Of a DNA stretch of 64,000 nt, positions 31,891-42,703 are shown in pieces. Positions within the stretch are counted from its first letter, which is position 1. Each line of letters starts with the position of its first letter. The notes beneath the pieces were generated by a model. That model made no database searches. It saw nothing but the letters and a program-made list of their open reading frames with translations, and was not told the DNA's origin. The position numbers and the translations under genes were made by a program. The stretch is from Zeus faber. Its lineage: Eukaryota > Chordata > Actinopteri > Zeiformes > Zeidae. The stretch is from assembly GCA_960531495.1 (NCBI GenBank), contig OY482853.1, forward strand, positions 1,903,565 through 1,967,564. Reading direction: 5' to 3'.

Positions 31891-33840
31891 GTATTGGGAG
31901 GAGACTTCAACACAGTACTGGATCTATTACGACCGGAACTAGGAGGGACCCAAATGCATGACACAGAGAGACGGGAGGCAGACGAAGTATGTTTATTAGC
32001 CCACACGGTGGAGATGGCCGGGGGGGACCCGGTCAGGTAGGGATGGAGCAGGGCTGGGCAAGGATGATAATGACCGGGAGGAGGTCCAGGATCCGGGTGG
32101 AGAGACGGGGAACCAGGCTGGATGGAGAGGGACGGAAAGCCTTGGTCGACAAGCGCAGAAAAGCAGGTTAACCAGGCTGGGTGGAGAGGGACGGACAGAC
32201 TGGGTCGACGAGAGGAAAAAGCAGGTAAGGGGAAGACGAAACAAGGAAACATAAGCTAGGGACTTGAAACAAGCGCTGCGCTAGGAGCTAGGAACTAGGA
32301 ACGAGGCCAGTAGCAGTACAACTCGGGTAAGCTAGTTGACGGTCTGGCAATGAGTGACTGGGGAGCTGTCGAATAAATACTGTGTGAGTGATGAAGGTAA
32401 TTGATCCCAGGTGTGTGAAATTGGCTCAAGGAGGGAGCTGCAGATGGGGCAAGAGCGGCATCAAGTGGCGCTGGGAGGCCGAGGGCCTAACAGGATCCAA
32501 GTTTAGACCGATATCAAGCCAGAAATATTCACAAATCCTGCCGTTCGTCGGAAACTATAAAACAATATATGAGTGATCTTGTTCTTGGGGATTGTTGGCA
32601 ATCAAATAATCCACATAATAGAGAATACACATATTAATCACCACCCCACCAAAGCTTCTCTAGAATCAACCTTTTCTTGACAAGTAACTCTGCACTGTCC
32701 AAAAACCACTAATCCTGAAATCCAACCTATTGTAAATTCCGATCGGGGGCCGATTAGTTTCAACCTTATTAATGAAACGAACTGGAAGCCTCCCGGCAGG
32801 TGGCGGTTTAACACCTCACTTTGGCTCAAACCCAATAAGGACCCAACCCTCACCTCAAGTTATAGACCCATAAGCCTTATTGATTGCGACTTTAAGATTA
32901 TGCGTAAATCACTAACCAAAAGAATTGAAAAAGTAATTCCATTTATAATTCACCCAGACCAAACAGGCTTTGTCAGGAGCAGACACTCATCCAGCAATAT
33001 GCTCCGTTTATTCAGTCTGATCAGCAAATCTCAAAGGAGCAACTTAAATACTATTATTGCCTCTTTAGATGCCAAAAAAGCATTTGATCGAGTTAATTGG
33101 ATATATCTCTTTTTAATCCTCAACAAATTTGGCTTTGGAAAGTCACTCATTCAATGGATCAGAATCCTCTACAACTCACCATCTGCGTCTGTCATCACCA
33201 ATGGTTGGTTACACTACACAGCGTTTCACTCTACAACGTGGTACAAGACAAGGATGTCTGCTCTCCCCTTTACTCGTCGCCATCTTTATTTAACCCCTCG
33301 CGGCGGGCCAATGTTAAAAGTTATATCGTAGGCTTACAAACAGGAAACTCTGTTCACAAAATCAGTTGGTATGCAGACAATATCTTGTACATACGGAATC
33401 CAACATCATCCCTACCGGAGGTGTTCAATCTTATATCTAAATTCTCAGCTATCTCAGACTTTTCAATAAATTAGACTTAAACCACCGTCTTACCACTCAG
33501 TGGGGGGGGACTGCAACGCTGGTACCCAGAAACTTCCCTTAACCATCAAAATGGGCAACATTAGATCCCTTGGTATTGATATCTCCACCAATCTGTCGAT
33601 TTATTTACCCTTAACTTCACTCCATTGCTCAAATCCATTGAAGAAGACTTCATTCGATGGAACAAACTACCCATCTCACAAATTGGTAGGATAGCAGCAG
33701 TGAAAATGAATATACTTCCAAAAATAAACTATGTATTTTCAATGACCCCAGTGCAACCAACAGCACATTGGAACCAATTATGGCTCTTTCAATGACGGTA
33801 TATGGCTCGCAGACAATTTTGAGCTTAAATTACCATCACA
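31891..33840 (+). mobile_element. L1-clade LINE, endonuclease end and reverse transcriptase, unit of OR3
   Basis: Begins with the endonuclease piece GGDFNTVLD, interrupted at once by a solo LTR (31925-32492). It continues with the RT: SYRPISLIDCDFKIMRKSLT, HPDQTGFVRSRHSS, IIASLDAKKAFDRVNW, KISWYADNI (catalytic box region) and MGNIRSLGIDIST. Frameshifts and stops split it into short frames, so it is dead. A closely similar copy lies at 45742-47165. The pattern is L1 clade, close to medaka Swimmer as I recall. Confidence 0.88.
31925..32492. mobile_element. Solo LTR (Gypsy-like), 568 bp
   Basis: Bounded by a perfect 5-bp target duplication GGATC (31920-31924 and 32493-32497) with ends TATTACG ... 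CCTAACA. The paralogous L1 at 45760 reads straight across (GTACTAGATCAAAG), giving the empty site. Inside is a tandem pair of about 60-bp units (AACCAGGCTGGATGG and AACCAGGCTGGGTGG). A solo LTR is the usual product of recombination between the two LTRs of an element. No coding part remains. Confidence 0.92.
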
Positions 33841-34910
33841 ATTAACAAGTCATGAATAATTAATCTGTGTCATTTTAAAGTAAAACAGGTAAGAGAAATT
33901 ACAATTTTGAAAATAAAATTCAAAATATAAATGTGGCGGACAAAGGGCAGTCACTGGCTGCGGACCACAGAAAGACTCCGGGGCACCTTTTACTCGGCGC
34001 CCTGCCCCTGCCGGGTCTCTGCTCAGGCGTCACTTGTTGGAGTCTCTGCCACAGGTAAGGGTTTAGGGAGGGAGAAGGAGTCTTTCTGGCCGTGGTGCGC
34101 CCACATGGCCAGAGCTTTATTGTTCATTTCAATATGCGGCACGCAGGCCACAATTATATATATCACTGAGGATTATTATAATAATTGTAGATAATAATGT
34201 TCCTCTTGGGCGCAGGAGGAATGGCGTTCCACTGCTGGGCTGCTTACCAGCCAGTGGGCCGATCCCCTCTGTAAGACAGAGAAACATTAAGAAAACTCCC
34301 TGCCTCCAGTCAGAGCAATCAGCTCAACACAAGTGGACAGAAACGGAAAAAACTTCAATATGTATGTGACAAATAATCTCTTGAACTTGAACTTGAAGAG
34401 CAGCTGATTCTTAAAACTTGGAAGGAGCTTCCCGTCACATATCACACAATGCAGCGTGTGAGTATTACCATATTGAGCATGTTTGGCTCTACACACGCAC
34501 ATGAGCCGTCTTTCTCGCATCTGAGAAACATTAAGAGAAACCTACGCTCACGTTGAACTGATGGAAGCCTCAACGCAGCATAAAGCTTAACCTCACTACG
34601 TATGAAGCAGACGACAAGGCAACCAGAAAAACCATGCAGCACCACAAGTCACATTTATGGTAAAAAGTATTTTATTTAATATAGCTACAGTATAACAATA
34701 TTATTAAGAAGAATAAAGAGAAATGTATTATAACAGCGCTTTTTTAAATACTCAGAGATGTGTTATAAGCTAAAAATGTAAGCCTTACTTAAAAAATGCA
34801 CGCATTAAGTTGCATTCAATTTTATTAAATATTATATGGCTCACAAGGAAATACATTTAGAAATATTTGGCTTTTATGGCTCTCCCAGCCAAAAAAGTTC
34901 CCAACCTCTG
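33841..34910 (+). mobile_element. hAT-family DNA transposon relic, with LTR fragment inside
   Basis: Inserted in the L1 of the OR3 unit. The frame reads LELEEQLILKTWKELPVTYH then ILSMFGSTHAHEPSFSHLR, which fits the C-terminal dimerisation region of hAT (Charlie/ZBED-like) transposases, though interrupted by stops. The right end (GGCTTTTATGGCTCTCCCAG to about 34910) looks like the hAT inverted terminal repeat, whose complement starts CAGNGGT. No left end is seen. A paralogous copy lies at 47170-48264, so it was present before the unit duplicated. Confidence 0.65.
33932..34290. mobile_element. LTR fragment of the Gypsy fossil A family
   Basis: Starts TGTGGCGGACAAAGG and shares ACAGGTAAGGGTTTAGGGAG and GAGGAATGGCGTTC with the LTRs of fossil A (20361-20695, 23211-23327). 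One end of the LTR is missing, and no target duplication is evident. A paralogous copy is at 47288-47630. Confidence 0.8.
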
Positions 34911-34929
34911 CTCTGGACAACATAACCAA

Positions 34930-36165
34930 TACATTTTACTGGAAATAGAAGAAACTGAGAATTAAACTAGCAACACTACAGAAAAACCAAGACTGAAGAG
35001 CTCTAGCAGCCCCAAACTTCAGGTACTACTATCTAGCGAACCATCTTCAATTTATAATTAAATGGTTAAATGGCACAATTGGCCCATGAATGGTGAGACA
35101 TTGAACAAACTGAATGTCAGGATTTATCAATATCTGATCTCCCATTCCTTACTGAATCAATAAGGAAACATAATTGCTTTAAAATCCCATTCATCGCAAC
35201 AGCTCTGTCAGCCTGGTGGAAATTTTCCTCAAACTCAGTGGTCACTCCATCTCCAAACAAATTCACTCCAATCGGGCACAACCTGGATTTTCTGGTTAAA
35301 ACAGACAATAATCTTCAGGTCTTGGAAAAGACAAGGAATTACTCATTTGGAACACATTTTTGAAAATAATTTGTTTTTATCCATCCAACCTTAACCCGAA
35401 GGTATAATATCGAGGCCACAGCTTCCTTCATGTCCTTCAATTACAGCAGTCTCTAAAAGTTCAAATCAAATTGACGAACAACATCCGACAACCACCTCAA
35501 ATGATTGAACATCTCACTCATATCGGTCACTTGAAAAATCCCTTTTCCAGAATATACAAACTTTTATTAAAAACAGACGACACTTTATCTTTACCTACAA
35601 TGGAATGGGAAAGAGACCTTTCTATTCCCACAAATATCAACCAGTGGAAGCTTATTTGCAACAACACCTTTTCTATGACCCGCAACTCCAAAATGCAACT
35701 CATCCAACATAACATTCTGCACAGAGCTCATATCACAGAACACAAAATGTTCAAAATGGGTTTTGTGGATGAAGAAATTTGCTCTCACCATTACCTTGAT
35801 ACCAGAGATGACTACTTTCATGCCTTCTGGCTCTGCCCACCTATCCTGGCATTCTGGACCAACATCACCAAGAAGCTATCAACACTTCTGGGTCGCAGCG
35901 TCCCAGTCTCCCCGTCTATATGTCTCCTCAGTCGACCCATCACTTAAACATCACCAACCCATTTTGATCGCCTTATCAATTGCCAAGTAAACAATATTAC
36001 TCAATTAGAAAAAGAGAGATAATCTCACCACATCCCAATGGTTGCAGTTATTAATATAATACATCTCAATGGAAGAACAATTGGCAATATCCAAAAACAA
36101 TGTTGATTCATTTAATGAAATATGGGCTATTTTTATCACTGACATAACTCCATCATGTAAAACTT
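34930..36165 (+). mobile_element. L1-clade LINE, ORF2 C-terminal part, unit of OR3
   Basis: Continuation of the L1 after the hAT insertion. It contains a 158-codon frame (35471-35947) with MIEHLTHIGHLKNPFSRIYK, WKLICNNTFSMTRNSKMQ and DTRDDYFHAFWLCPPI, and ends near ITDITPSCKT. It is nearly identical to 48290-49490. It is broken and not functional. Confidence 0.88.
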
Positions 36166-36286
36166 GAGTCTTCCTAAGTCGGGGCAATGTCATGGTGCCT
36201 TGTGGCATGTGGGGGTCCTCCTGGTCTGCCGGGGCTTTGCAGTTGGGTGGATGCCCGGGCAGCGCTGGGGACATCCGTGGTGCGTA
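36166..36286 (+). mobile_element. G/T-rich L1 3' region before OR3, first part
   Basis: Starts right after the L1 ORF2 end, as in the other units. It is split by Gypsy B and continues at 40256. Confidence 0.7.
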
Positions 36287-36638
36287 TGTTACGGGGGTAT
36301 GCTGAGTGAACCCAGGTGCAGAGAACAAGGCAGAGGCGAGGTGGCAAAAATAGAGGTTTACTCAAAACAAGTACAAAAACTGGGCAAAAACAAATAAGAA
36401 GTCTCGGGAGCTTGGAACAAGAGCGTTGTCATGAGGTTAGACAAACTCAAGACTGAGCGCCCGAGGACACAAAGGACAGGGTCTAAATAGGGACGACCAA
36501 ACGAGACACAGGTGAAACATATCATCTAATGAGGCAGGGTGATCAGGAACAGAAATAGGTGAAGCAGAGCAACCTTGAAAAGGCAGTACTGGCGGCATCT
36601 AGTGGCTGATGCTGGTAGGACCCGGGCGAACCCTGACA
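36287..36638 (-). repeat. Gypsy B LTR (3' LTR in element orientation)
   Basis: 352-bp long terminal repeat, starting TGTTACGGGGGTATGCTGAG and ending AACCCTGACA. Confidence 0.95.
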
Positions 36639-39600
36639 GGGCCCCCCCGTCTAGGAACGGCTCCGACGTTCCTCCAGGGAGTGTCGGGTGGCGACGGCGG
36701 AAATCCTGGATCAGAGAGGGGTCCAGGATATCCCGGGCCGGAACCCAGGAGCGCTCCTCCGGCCCGTAACCCTCCCAGTCCACCAGGTATTGCAGGGCCC
36801 CGCGGACCCGGCGGGAGTCCAGCAGCCGGCGGACCGTGTAGGCGGGCTGACCGTCGATGATGCGAGGCACCGGAGGAGGCCTCGTGGTGGGCGCCAAGGT
36901 GCTGGTGACCACCGGTCGGAGCCGCGACACGTGGAAGGTGGGGTTTATCCTCATGGACCTGGGGAGCAGAAGACGGTATGCGGCAGGATTGACCCGCCGC
37001 ACGATCTTGAAGGGCCCAACATACCGTGGCGCGAGCTTGCGTGACTCCACCCGTAATGGAAGGTCCCTGGTGGACAGCCAGACCCTCTGGCCCGGACGGA
37101 GCATAGGCGCTGGTCTGCGCCGTCGGTTGGCCTGGATCTGCTGCTGCCGGGATGTCCTCAGCAGGGCCTGACGAGCCCTCTGCCAGGTCCGTCGGCACCG
37201 CTGGACGAACCGCTGGGCTGACGGCACTCCCACCTCCGCCTCCAGCTCCTGAAACAGAGGAGGCACGTACCCGAACTGGCACTCAAACGGCGACATGCCA
37301 GTGGAAGAGCAGCGCAGAGTGTTGTGAGCGTATTCCGCCCACACTAGATGGTCGCTCCAGGAGGCAGGGTTGGAGGACACGAGGCACCTCAGTGTTGTCT
37401 CTAGGTCCTGGTTGACCCGCTCCGTCTGGCCATTGGATTGCGGGTGGAAACCGGAGGACAGGCTGACGGAGGCGCCGAGGAGCTGGTGGAATGCTTTCCA
37501 GAACCGGGATGCAAACTGCGGACCGCGGTCTGACACCACGTCCAGGGGCAGGCCGAACACCCTGAAAACGTGCTGCACCATGAGCTCAGCAGTCTCCAGA
37601 GCTGAGGGGAGCTTGGGCAGAGGAATAAAGCGGCGGGCCTTGGAGAACCGGTCCACAACGACGAAGATGACGGTGTGGCCCCGAGACGGTGGAAGGCCGG
37701 TGATGAAGTCCACTGAGAGGTGTGACCAGGGCCGACTGGGGATGGGAAGGGGATGCAGCAGCCCCATGGGACGTGACCGGGGGTTCTTGTTCTGGGTGCA
37801 GATGGTGCAGGCAGCGACGAAGGACCGGACGTCCTGCTCCATGGTAGGCCACCAGAAACGCCTGCGGAGGAACACGAGGGTCCTGGAGATCCCCGGGTGG
37901 CCAGTGAGGCGGGATGAATGCCCCCATTGCAGGACTTGTGATCGGACCGCCTTCGGGACAAACAGGTGACCCGGGGGCCCGTTGCCGGGATCCGCCTCCC
38001 TCCTTTGGGCCTGCCGGACCTGCGTCTCGATTCCCCAGCGGACCGGAGCCAAGATGCAGGAGCTCTGGAGAATGGGCTCGGGGAGTTCAACCAGCTCAGG
38101 AGGGTCGAACTGTCTGGAGAGAGCGTCGGGCTTGAGGTTCTTGGACCCGGGACGATACGACAGGATGAAGTTGAACCGATTGAAGAACAAGGCCCATCGG
38201 GCTTGACGGGAGTTGAGGCGTTTGGCATCCTGAATGTATGTCAGGTTCTTGTGGTCGGTCCAGACGACAAATGGGTGTTGGGCCCCCTCCAGCCAGTGCC
38301 GCCACTCCTCCAACGCCAGTTTGACTGCCAGTAGCTCCCGGTTCCCTATGTCATAGTTCCGTTCCGCTGGGGTGAGGCGACGGGAGAAGAAAGCACATGG
38401 ATGGAGCTTCTTGTGGTGAGTCCTTTGGGACAAAACGGCCCCCACTCCCACATCGGAAGCATCCACCTCCACCACGAAGGGTAGGGTAGGCTCTGGTGTG
38501 GCCAGGACAGGGGCAGCGGTGAACCGCATCTTGAGAGCCCTGAACGCCCCCTCAGCCTCCGCAGTCCAGGCGAAGCGGGCTGTGGATGTCCTAGTGAGGG
38601 CGGTGAGGGGAGCTGCCACAGTGCTAAAACCCCGAATGAATCGCCTGTAAAAATTGGCAAACCCGAGGAAGCGCTGCACCTGTTTGACCGAGGTGGGTGG
38701 TGGCCAGTCCCGGATGGCTTCGGTCTTGGCAGGATCCATCTGGACGTGACCCTCGGTGATGACAAACCCCAGGAACAGAACGGTTGTGGCGTGGAACTCA
38801 GTGGGAGTGATGTTGATCTCCCCAGGCGAGGGAGGCAGCCAGCAGGACCCTGGTCGCCTCGAGCTCGGGAGAGAAGGTTGGCCTCGTCGCAGTTCTCCCT
38901 ACCCTGGACGAGAGTTGGCTTTTCCCGAGAGCTCAGGGCAGGAAGAACGGAAATGCCCCGGGATCCCACAGTACAAGCAGCAGCACTCTCTCATCCGCCG
39001 GTCACGTTCAGACCGAGAGAGCCGTGTGCTGCCTACTTGCATCGGCTCCTCCCTTGATGCTGGAGGCGAGCTCGGGATAGCCAGGAGATGCTCGGGAGGC
39101 CTCGTCCCCAGAGCCGCTCTGCGCGCTGGTATTGGTGAAGCGGGGAAAAAGCGTTCCCCTTGTCTCTCCCTGAGGCGGTTGTCCACCCGAATCGCTGCAT
39201 CGATGAGCGTGTCCAGGTCCTTCTGCGCCTCCCGGGACGCCAGCTCGTCCTTGACACCCTCATTGAGGCCCTCCTGGAAGGTCGCGATGAGTGCCTCGCT
39301 GTTCCATCCAGACGCCACGGCGAGGGTGCGGAATGCGATGGCGTAGTCCGCCACGCTCTGTCCCCCCTGGCGGAGCCGGAGTAGCCGTGTGGACGCCCCC
39401 CTCCCACTGACTGAGTGGTCAAACACTCGGCGCATCTCCCCGGCAAAAGCCTGGTAGCTGGAGCAGGCCGGGGTTTGCCGATTCCAGTGGCTGTGGCCCA
39501 GGAGAGTGCTTTGCCGGTGAGTAGCGTGACCACGTATGCCACCTGTGAGCGCTGGGTGGGGAACTGTGAAGGCTGGAGCTCGAAGGCCAGGGAGCATTGC

Positions 39601-39903
39601 GTCAAAAAACCACGACACCCTCCTGGGTTACCGTCGTACCTCTCTGGCGCCGGCAGTCGTGGTTCGCGGTGATCTGGAGGACGCGGGTTCATGGGAGGCA
39701 GCGCTGGCGCAGGGGCCATAGGTGGAGCCTGTGCCTGGCTCTGCTGGACGGCCTGGGCGAGCGACTGCAGGTTGTCCAGGACCTGTTGGAGAACCCGCTC
39801 GTGGCGGCCAATCGCAGTCCCCTGGTGCGTCAAGGCCACCCGCAGGCTTTCCACCTCTGGAGGACGACTCTCTGCTGGGTCCATGTTGTGGGCTCAGTCT
39901 TGC

Positions 39904-40255
39904 TGTTACGGGGGTATGCTGAGTGAACCCAGGTGCAGAGAACAAGGCAGAGGCGAGGTGGCAAAAATAGAGGTTTACTCAAAACAAGTCCAAAAACTGG
40001 GCAAAAACAAATAAGAAGTCTCCGGAGCTTGGGACAAGAGCGTTGTCATGAGGTTAGACAAACTCAAGACTGAGCGCCCGAGGACACAAAGGACAGGGTC
40101 TAAATAGGGACGACCAAACGAGACACAGGTGAAACATATAATCTAATGAGGCAGGGTAATCAGGAACAGAAATAGGTGAAGCAGAGCAACCTTGTAAAGG
40201 CAGTACTGGCGGCATCTAGTGGCTGATGCTGGTAGGACCCGGGCGAACCCTGACA
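39904..40255 (-). repeat. Gypsy B LTR (5' LTR in element orientation)
   Basis: 352-bp partner of 36287-36638, same ends and same length, about six mismatches. Confidence 0.95.
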
Positions 40256-41190
40256 GCATAGGCCTGTGTTTGTGGGGGATCCTGGGGCCCCACGGGGGAG
40301 TTGGGGGTTTGGGTGGTGGCGCCCGCTCCTTTACCTGAGTTGAGCTGGCCTGTCCCCAGGGGGGGGGGGGGGGGGGCGTGCTCCTGGGGAGTACCTGCAG
40401 CTGGCATCCTTGTGTCGGTTCGGGGCGTGGTTGTGGGTTCTACCTGGCGGGGCTGCGGAGAGCGCCGCAGGGGTGCCTTCCGGGGCCCCTGAGGGGGCTG
40501 CTTGCCGTTGTAGGTGTGGGTTGGGGTGTGGGGGGCGGCTGTTGGCCTTTTGCTTCTGCTGCGCAGCTTCTCTGCGGCGGGAGCCCCGGGTGGTAGAGGG
40601 CCTGTATATCTGGCGGCCTGATGGCATCGGCGGAGGGGGTGGGGTTGTGTGGGGGGGGGGCGGGGGGGCGGTAACATCAAGGTGCCCCACACTGAGAACA
40701 CGCTGTTACGTGTATGGGTACTTGGCGCTCATGCAGGGTGGCACGTCGGGTCGGCTGCGGTGGCCTCCCCCTTGCGCGGGGTGAGGGTGGGGGTGGGAGT
40801 CCTCCCGGCTCGCCCGCAGGGCGGGCGGCTCAGGTGGGGTGTCGGTCTGTTGCCGTGGGGCCGGGATCCGGGCCTTGCGCCTGCACCTGGGGGTGGGTTG
40901 TATGTGTGTGCCCCTGGGGTGCAGGGTCTCCTCGTGGTTCCTGGGACTGGGTAATGCTCCGCGGGGCGGGGCGTGGGGGTTGCTCCACAGCCCTCTGGCT
41001 TCTCTGGGGGCCCGGGGGTCTTCTGTGGCCGCAGGGCAGGGTGCTCTAGGCTTCCTGCAGCCATAGGGTGTCGACAAGGCTGCAGAGTTCGGGGGGCGTC
41101 GGGGCCCTTTCTGCTTCTTGAAGGCAACGCGACATAATACCAACCTTCTACACCAGAACCAATGGGGATGAGTCATGTACACTCACAGGT
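40256..41190 (+). mobile_element. G/T-rich L1 3' region before OR3, second part
   Basis: Continues the tract interrupted by Gypsy B (GGCCTGTGTTTGTGGGGGATC). It includes long G runs (about 40360-40376 and 40651-40670) and ends at ACACTCACAGGTGG before (CA)n. About 1 kb of the middle of this tract, present before OR4, is missing here. Confidence 0.65.

Positions 41191-41254
<64 letters not shown>
41191..41254. repeat. (CA)n, fused tract before OR3
   Basis: One (CA)n run joins the end of the L1 3' region directly to the OR promoter block. OR2 and OR4 have two separate (CA)n runs with conserved 5' flank between them. Confidence 0.95.
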
Positions 41255-41256
<2 letters not shown>

Positions 41257-41779
41257 CACCCTAATATTGATCCTTCACTTATTTTACAACTTTTCACTCA
41301 CTGACATCCTCTACTGTTGCTCATACTGTTCTTCTCATTCATGTCACATGGTGGTCACATGACACCCAACTCAATGTTGGAAAGATTTTTTTTCCTAATT
41401 CCCAAATGGTGTTTACAGCCTGATGAGTCTCAGAGGTTCCTGCTGCTCTCGCTTCCTCGTGTGTTGAGAAGATATAAAGTAGGAAGCAGTGATGAAGGAC
41501 GGACAGTGTGACTGCTCTCTGTCCAACACAGCAGCAGACATGCTCACAGGTCTGCACCACACCACCTCACTTACAAACTGCACTTGAAAGCTTTCAGCTC
41601 CTTTTCTGAACTCAGAGAGAAACTGGTAAGTTTCAGCTTGTGGAAAAGGCTGCTTTCACCAAATGTTTGGACACTGTGTTGAGAACAGGATCCAATCAGA
41701 TCAGATGTTTGACTTTGAGACAAATCAGAAACAAATGAGAGATCTTCAGCCATCAACATCTTGGAGTTAAAGGAGAATC
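41255..41779 (+). promoter_or_regulatory. OR3 promoter and 5' leader
   Basis: Begins TTCACCCTAATATTGATCC, as in OR4. TATAAAG is at 41473-41479 (307 bp before the ATG) and the putative splice donor GTAAGT at 41626-41631 (154 bp before). The distal 5' flank present in OR2 and OR4 is absent. Confidence 0.6.
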
Positions 41780-42703
41780 ATGGTGAACTCGACTGACTTT
41801 CCATTTTTCATACTGAGTGCTTACGTGGACTTGGGGCGTTTGAAGTACTTCTGCTTCACGGCTGTTTTATTGTTGTATATTGTGATTGTTGCTGCCAATG
41901 TGTTTCTGATCGTCCTGATCTGCATCAAGAGGAGCTTACATGAGCCCATGTACGTGTTTCTGTGCAGCCTGTTGGTGAATGAACTGTACGGCAGCGCCGG
42001 CTTGTTTCCCTTCCTGCTGCAGCAGATCCTCACTGACACCCACATCGTGTCCACCTCCGCCTGCTTCCTGCAGATCTACTGCCTCTACACTTACGTCCAA
42101 ATCGAGTTTTGTAACTTGGCGGTCATGTCCTACGACCGGTACCTCGCTATCTGCTGTCCCCTCCATTATAACACATGTATGACCGCCAACAAGGTGGCTC
42201 TGTACATCATGGTCGTCTGGTTGTATTCTTTGAGCAAGTTCCTCATCACTCTTGCCTTGAGTGTCCAGCTGCTGCTCTGTGGGAACGTTATGAACACACT
42301 GTACTGCAACAACTACTATGTGGTCAGACTGGCCTGTTCTGACACCACCGTCAACAACGTCTATGGAATATTCGTTACTATACTTTCTGTTGTAGTTCCT
42401 CTGGTTCTCATCCTGTTCTCCTACATCCGGATCCTGAGGATCTGCCTGGTGGGCTCCAGGGAGACGAGGCAGAAAGCAGTGTCCACCTGCTCTCCCCACC
42501 TCGCCTCCCTCATCAACTTTTCCTTCGGCTGCTGCTTCCAGATCTTTCACAGCCGCTTCGATGTGAGCAGCGTTCCAGGTTCTCTGAGAATATTCTTGTC
42601 TCTGTACTTCCTGATATGTCAGCCACTCTTCAACCCCGTCATGTATGGATTCAGAATGTCCAAAATAAGGGCCATTTGTAAAGATTTGCTCTGCTTAAAC
42701 TAA
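41780..42703 (+). CDS. Odorant receptor OR3 (class A GPCR, teleost type)
   Basis: Intact 307-residue receptor, single coding exon. Hallmarks are present: NST at 3-5, MSYDRYLAICCPLHY, SYIRI, KAVSTCSPHL and NPVMY. It is a mosaic of its neighbours: TM3 has VQI at 106-108 as in OR1; TM4-TM5 has SKFLITLALSVQLLLC as in OR2; TM5 has GIFVTILSVVVP and the C-terminal part has FHSRFDVSSVPGSLR, both as in OR4. Private changes include TDTHIVST at about 86-93 and NTCMT at 131-135. The expected role is an odorant receptor of olfactory neurons. Orientation matches OR1, OR2 and OR4. Confidence 0.97.
   Translation: MVNSTDFPFFILSAYVDLGRLKYFCFTAVLLLYIVIVAANVFLIVLICIKRSLHEPMYVFLCSLLVNELYGSAGLFPFLLQQILTDTHIVSTSACFLQIYCLYTYVQIEFCNLAVMSYDRYLAICCPLHYNTCMTANKVALYIMVVWLYSLSKFLITLALSVQLLLCGNVMNTLYCNNYYVVRLACSDTTVNNVYGIFVTILSVVVPLVLILFSYIRILRICLVGSRETRQKAVSTCSPHLASLINFSFGCCFQIFHSRFDVSSVPGSLRIFLSLYFLICQPLFNPVMYGFRMSKIRAICKDLLCLN

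Larger units (their letters stand above)
36287..40255 (-). mobile_element. Gypsy (Ty3) chromodomain retrotransposon B, young but broken
   Basis: 3969 bp on the minus strand, bounded by two 352-bp LTRs with TG...CA ends (36287-36638 and 39904-40255). They differ at about six sites, so the insertion is young (about 98% identity). A 5-bp target duplication flanks it (GCGTA left, GCATA right; one difference). Parts in element order: gag with a CCHC zinc knuckle, then a pol segment with RNase H ([16 protein letters not shown]), integrase with an HHCC-type finger ([10 protein letters not shown]...CTICTQNK), and a C-terminal chromodomain ([14 protein letters not shown]). It is shorter than whole family members and carries a few breaks. 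It sits in the L1 3' region before OR3. Confidence 0.95.

Noticed and set aside
36526-38739. 737-codon minus-strand frame as a possible host gene
   Set aside because: It reads as Gypsy RNase H, integrase and chromodomain and lies between matched LTRs, so it belongs to element B.
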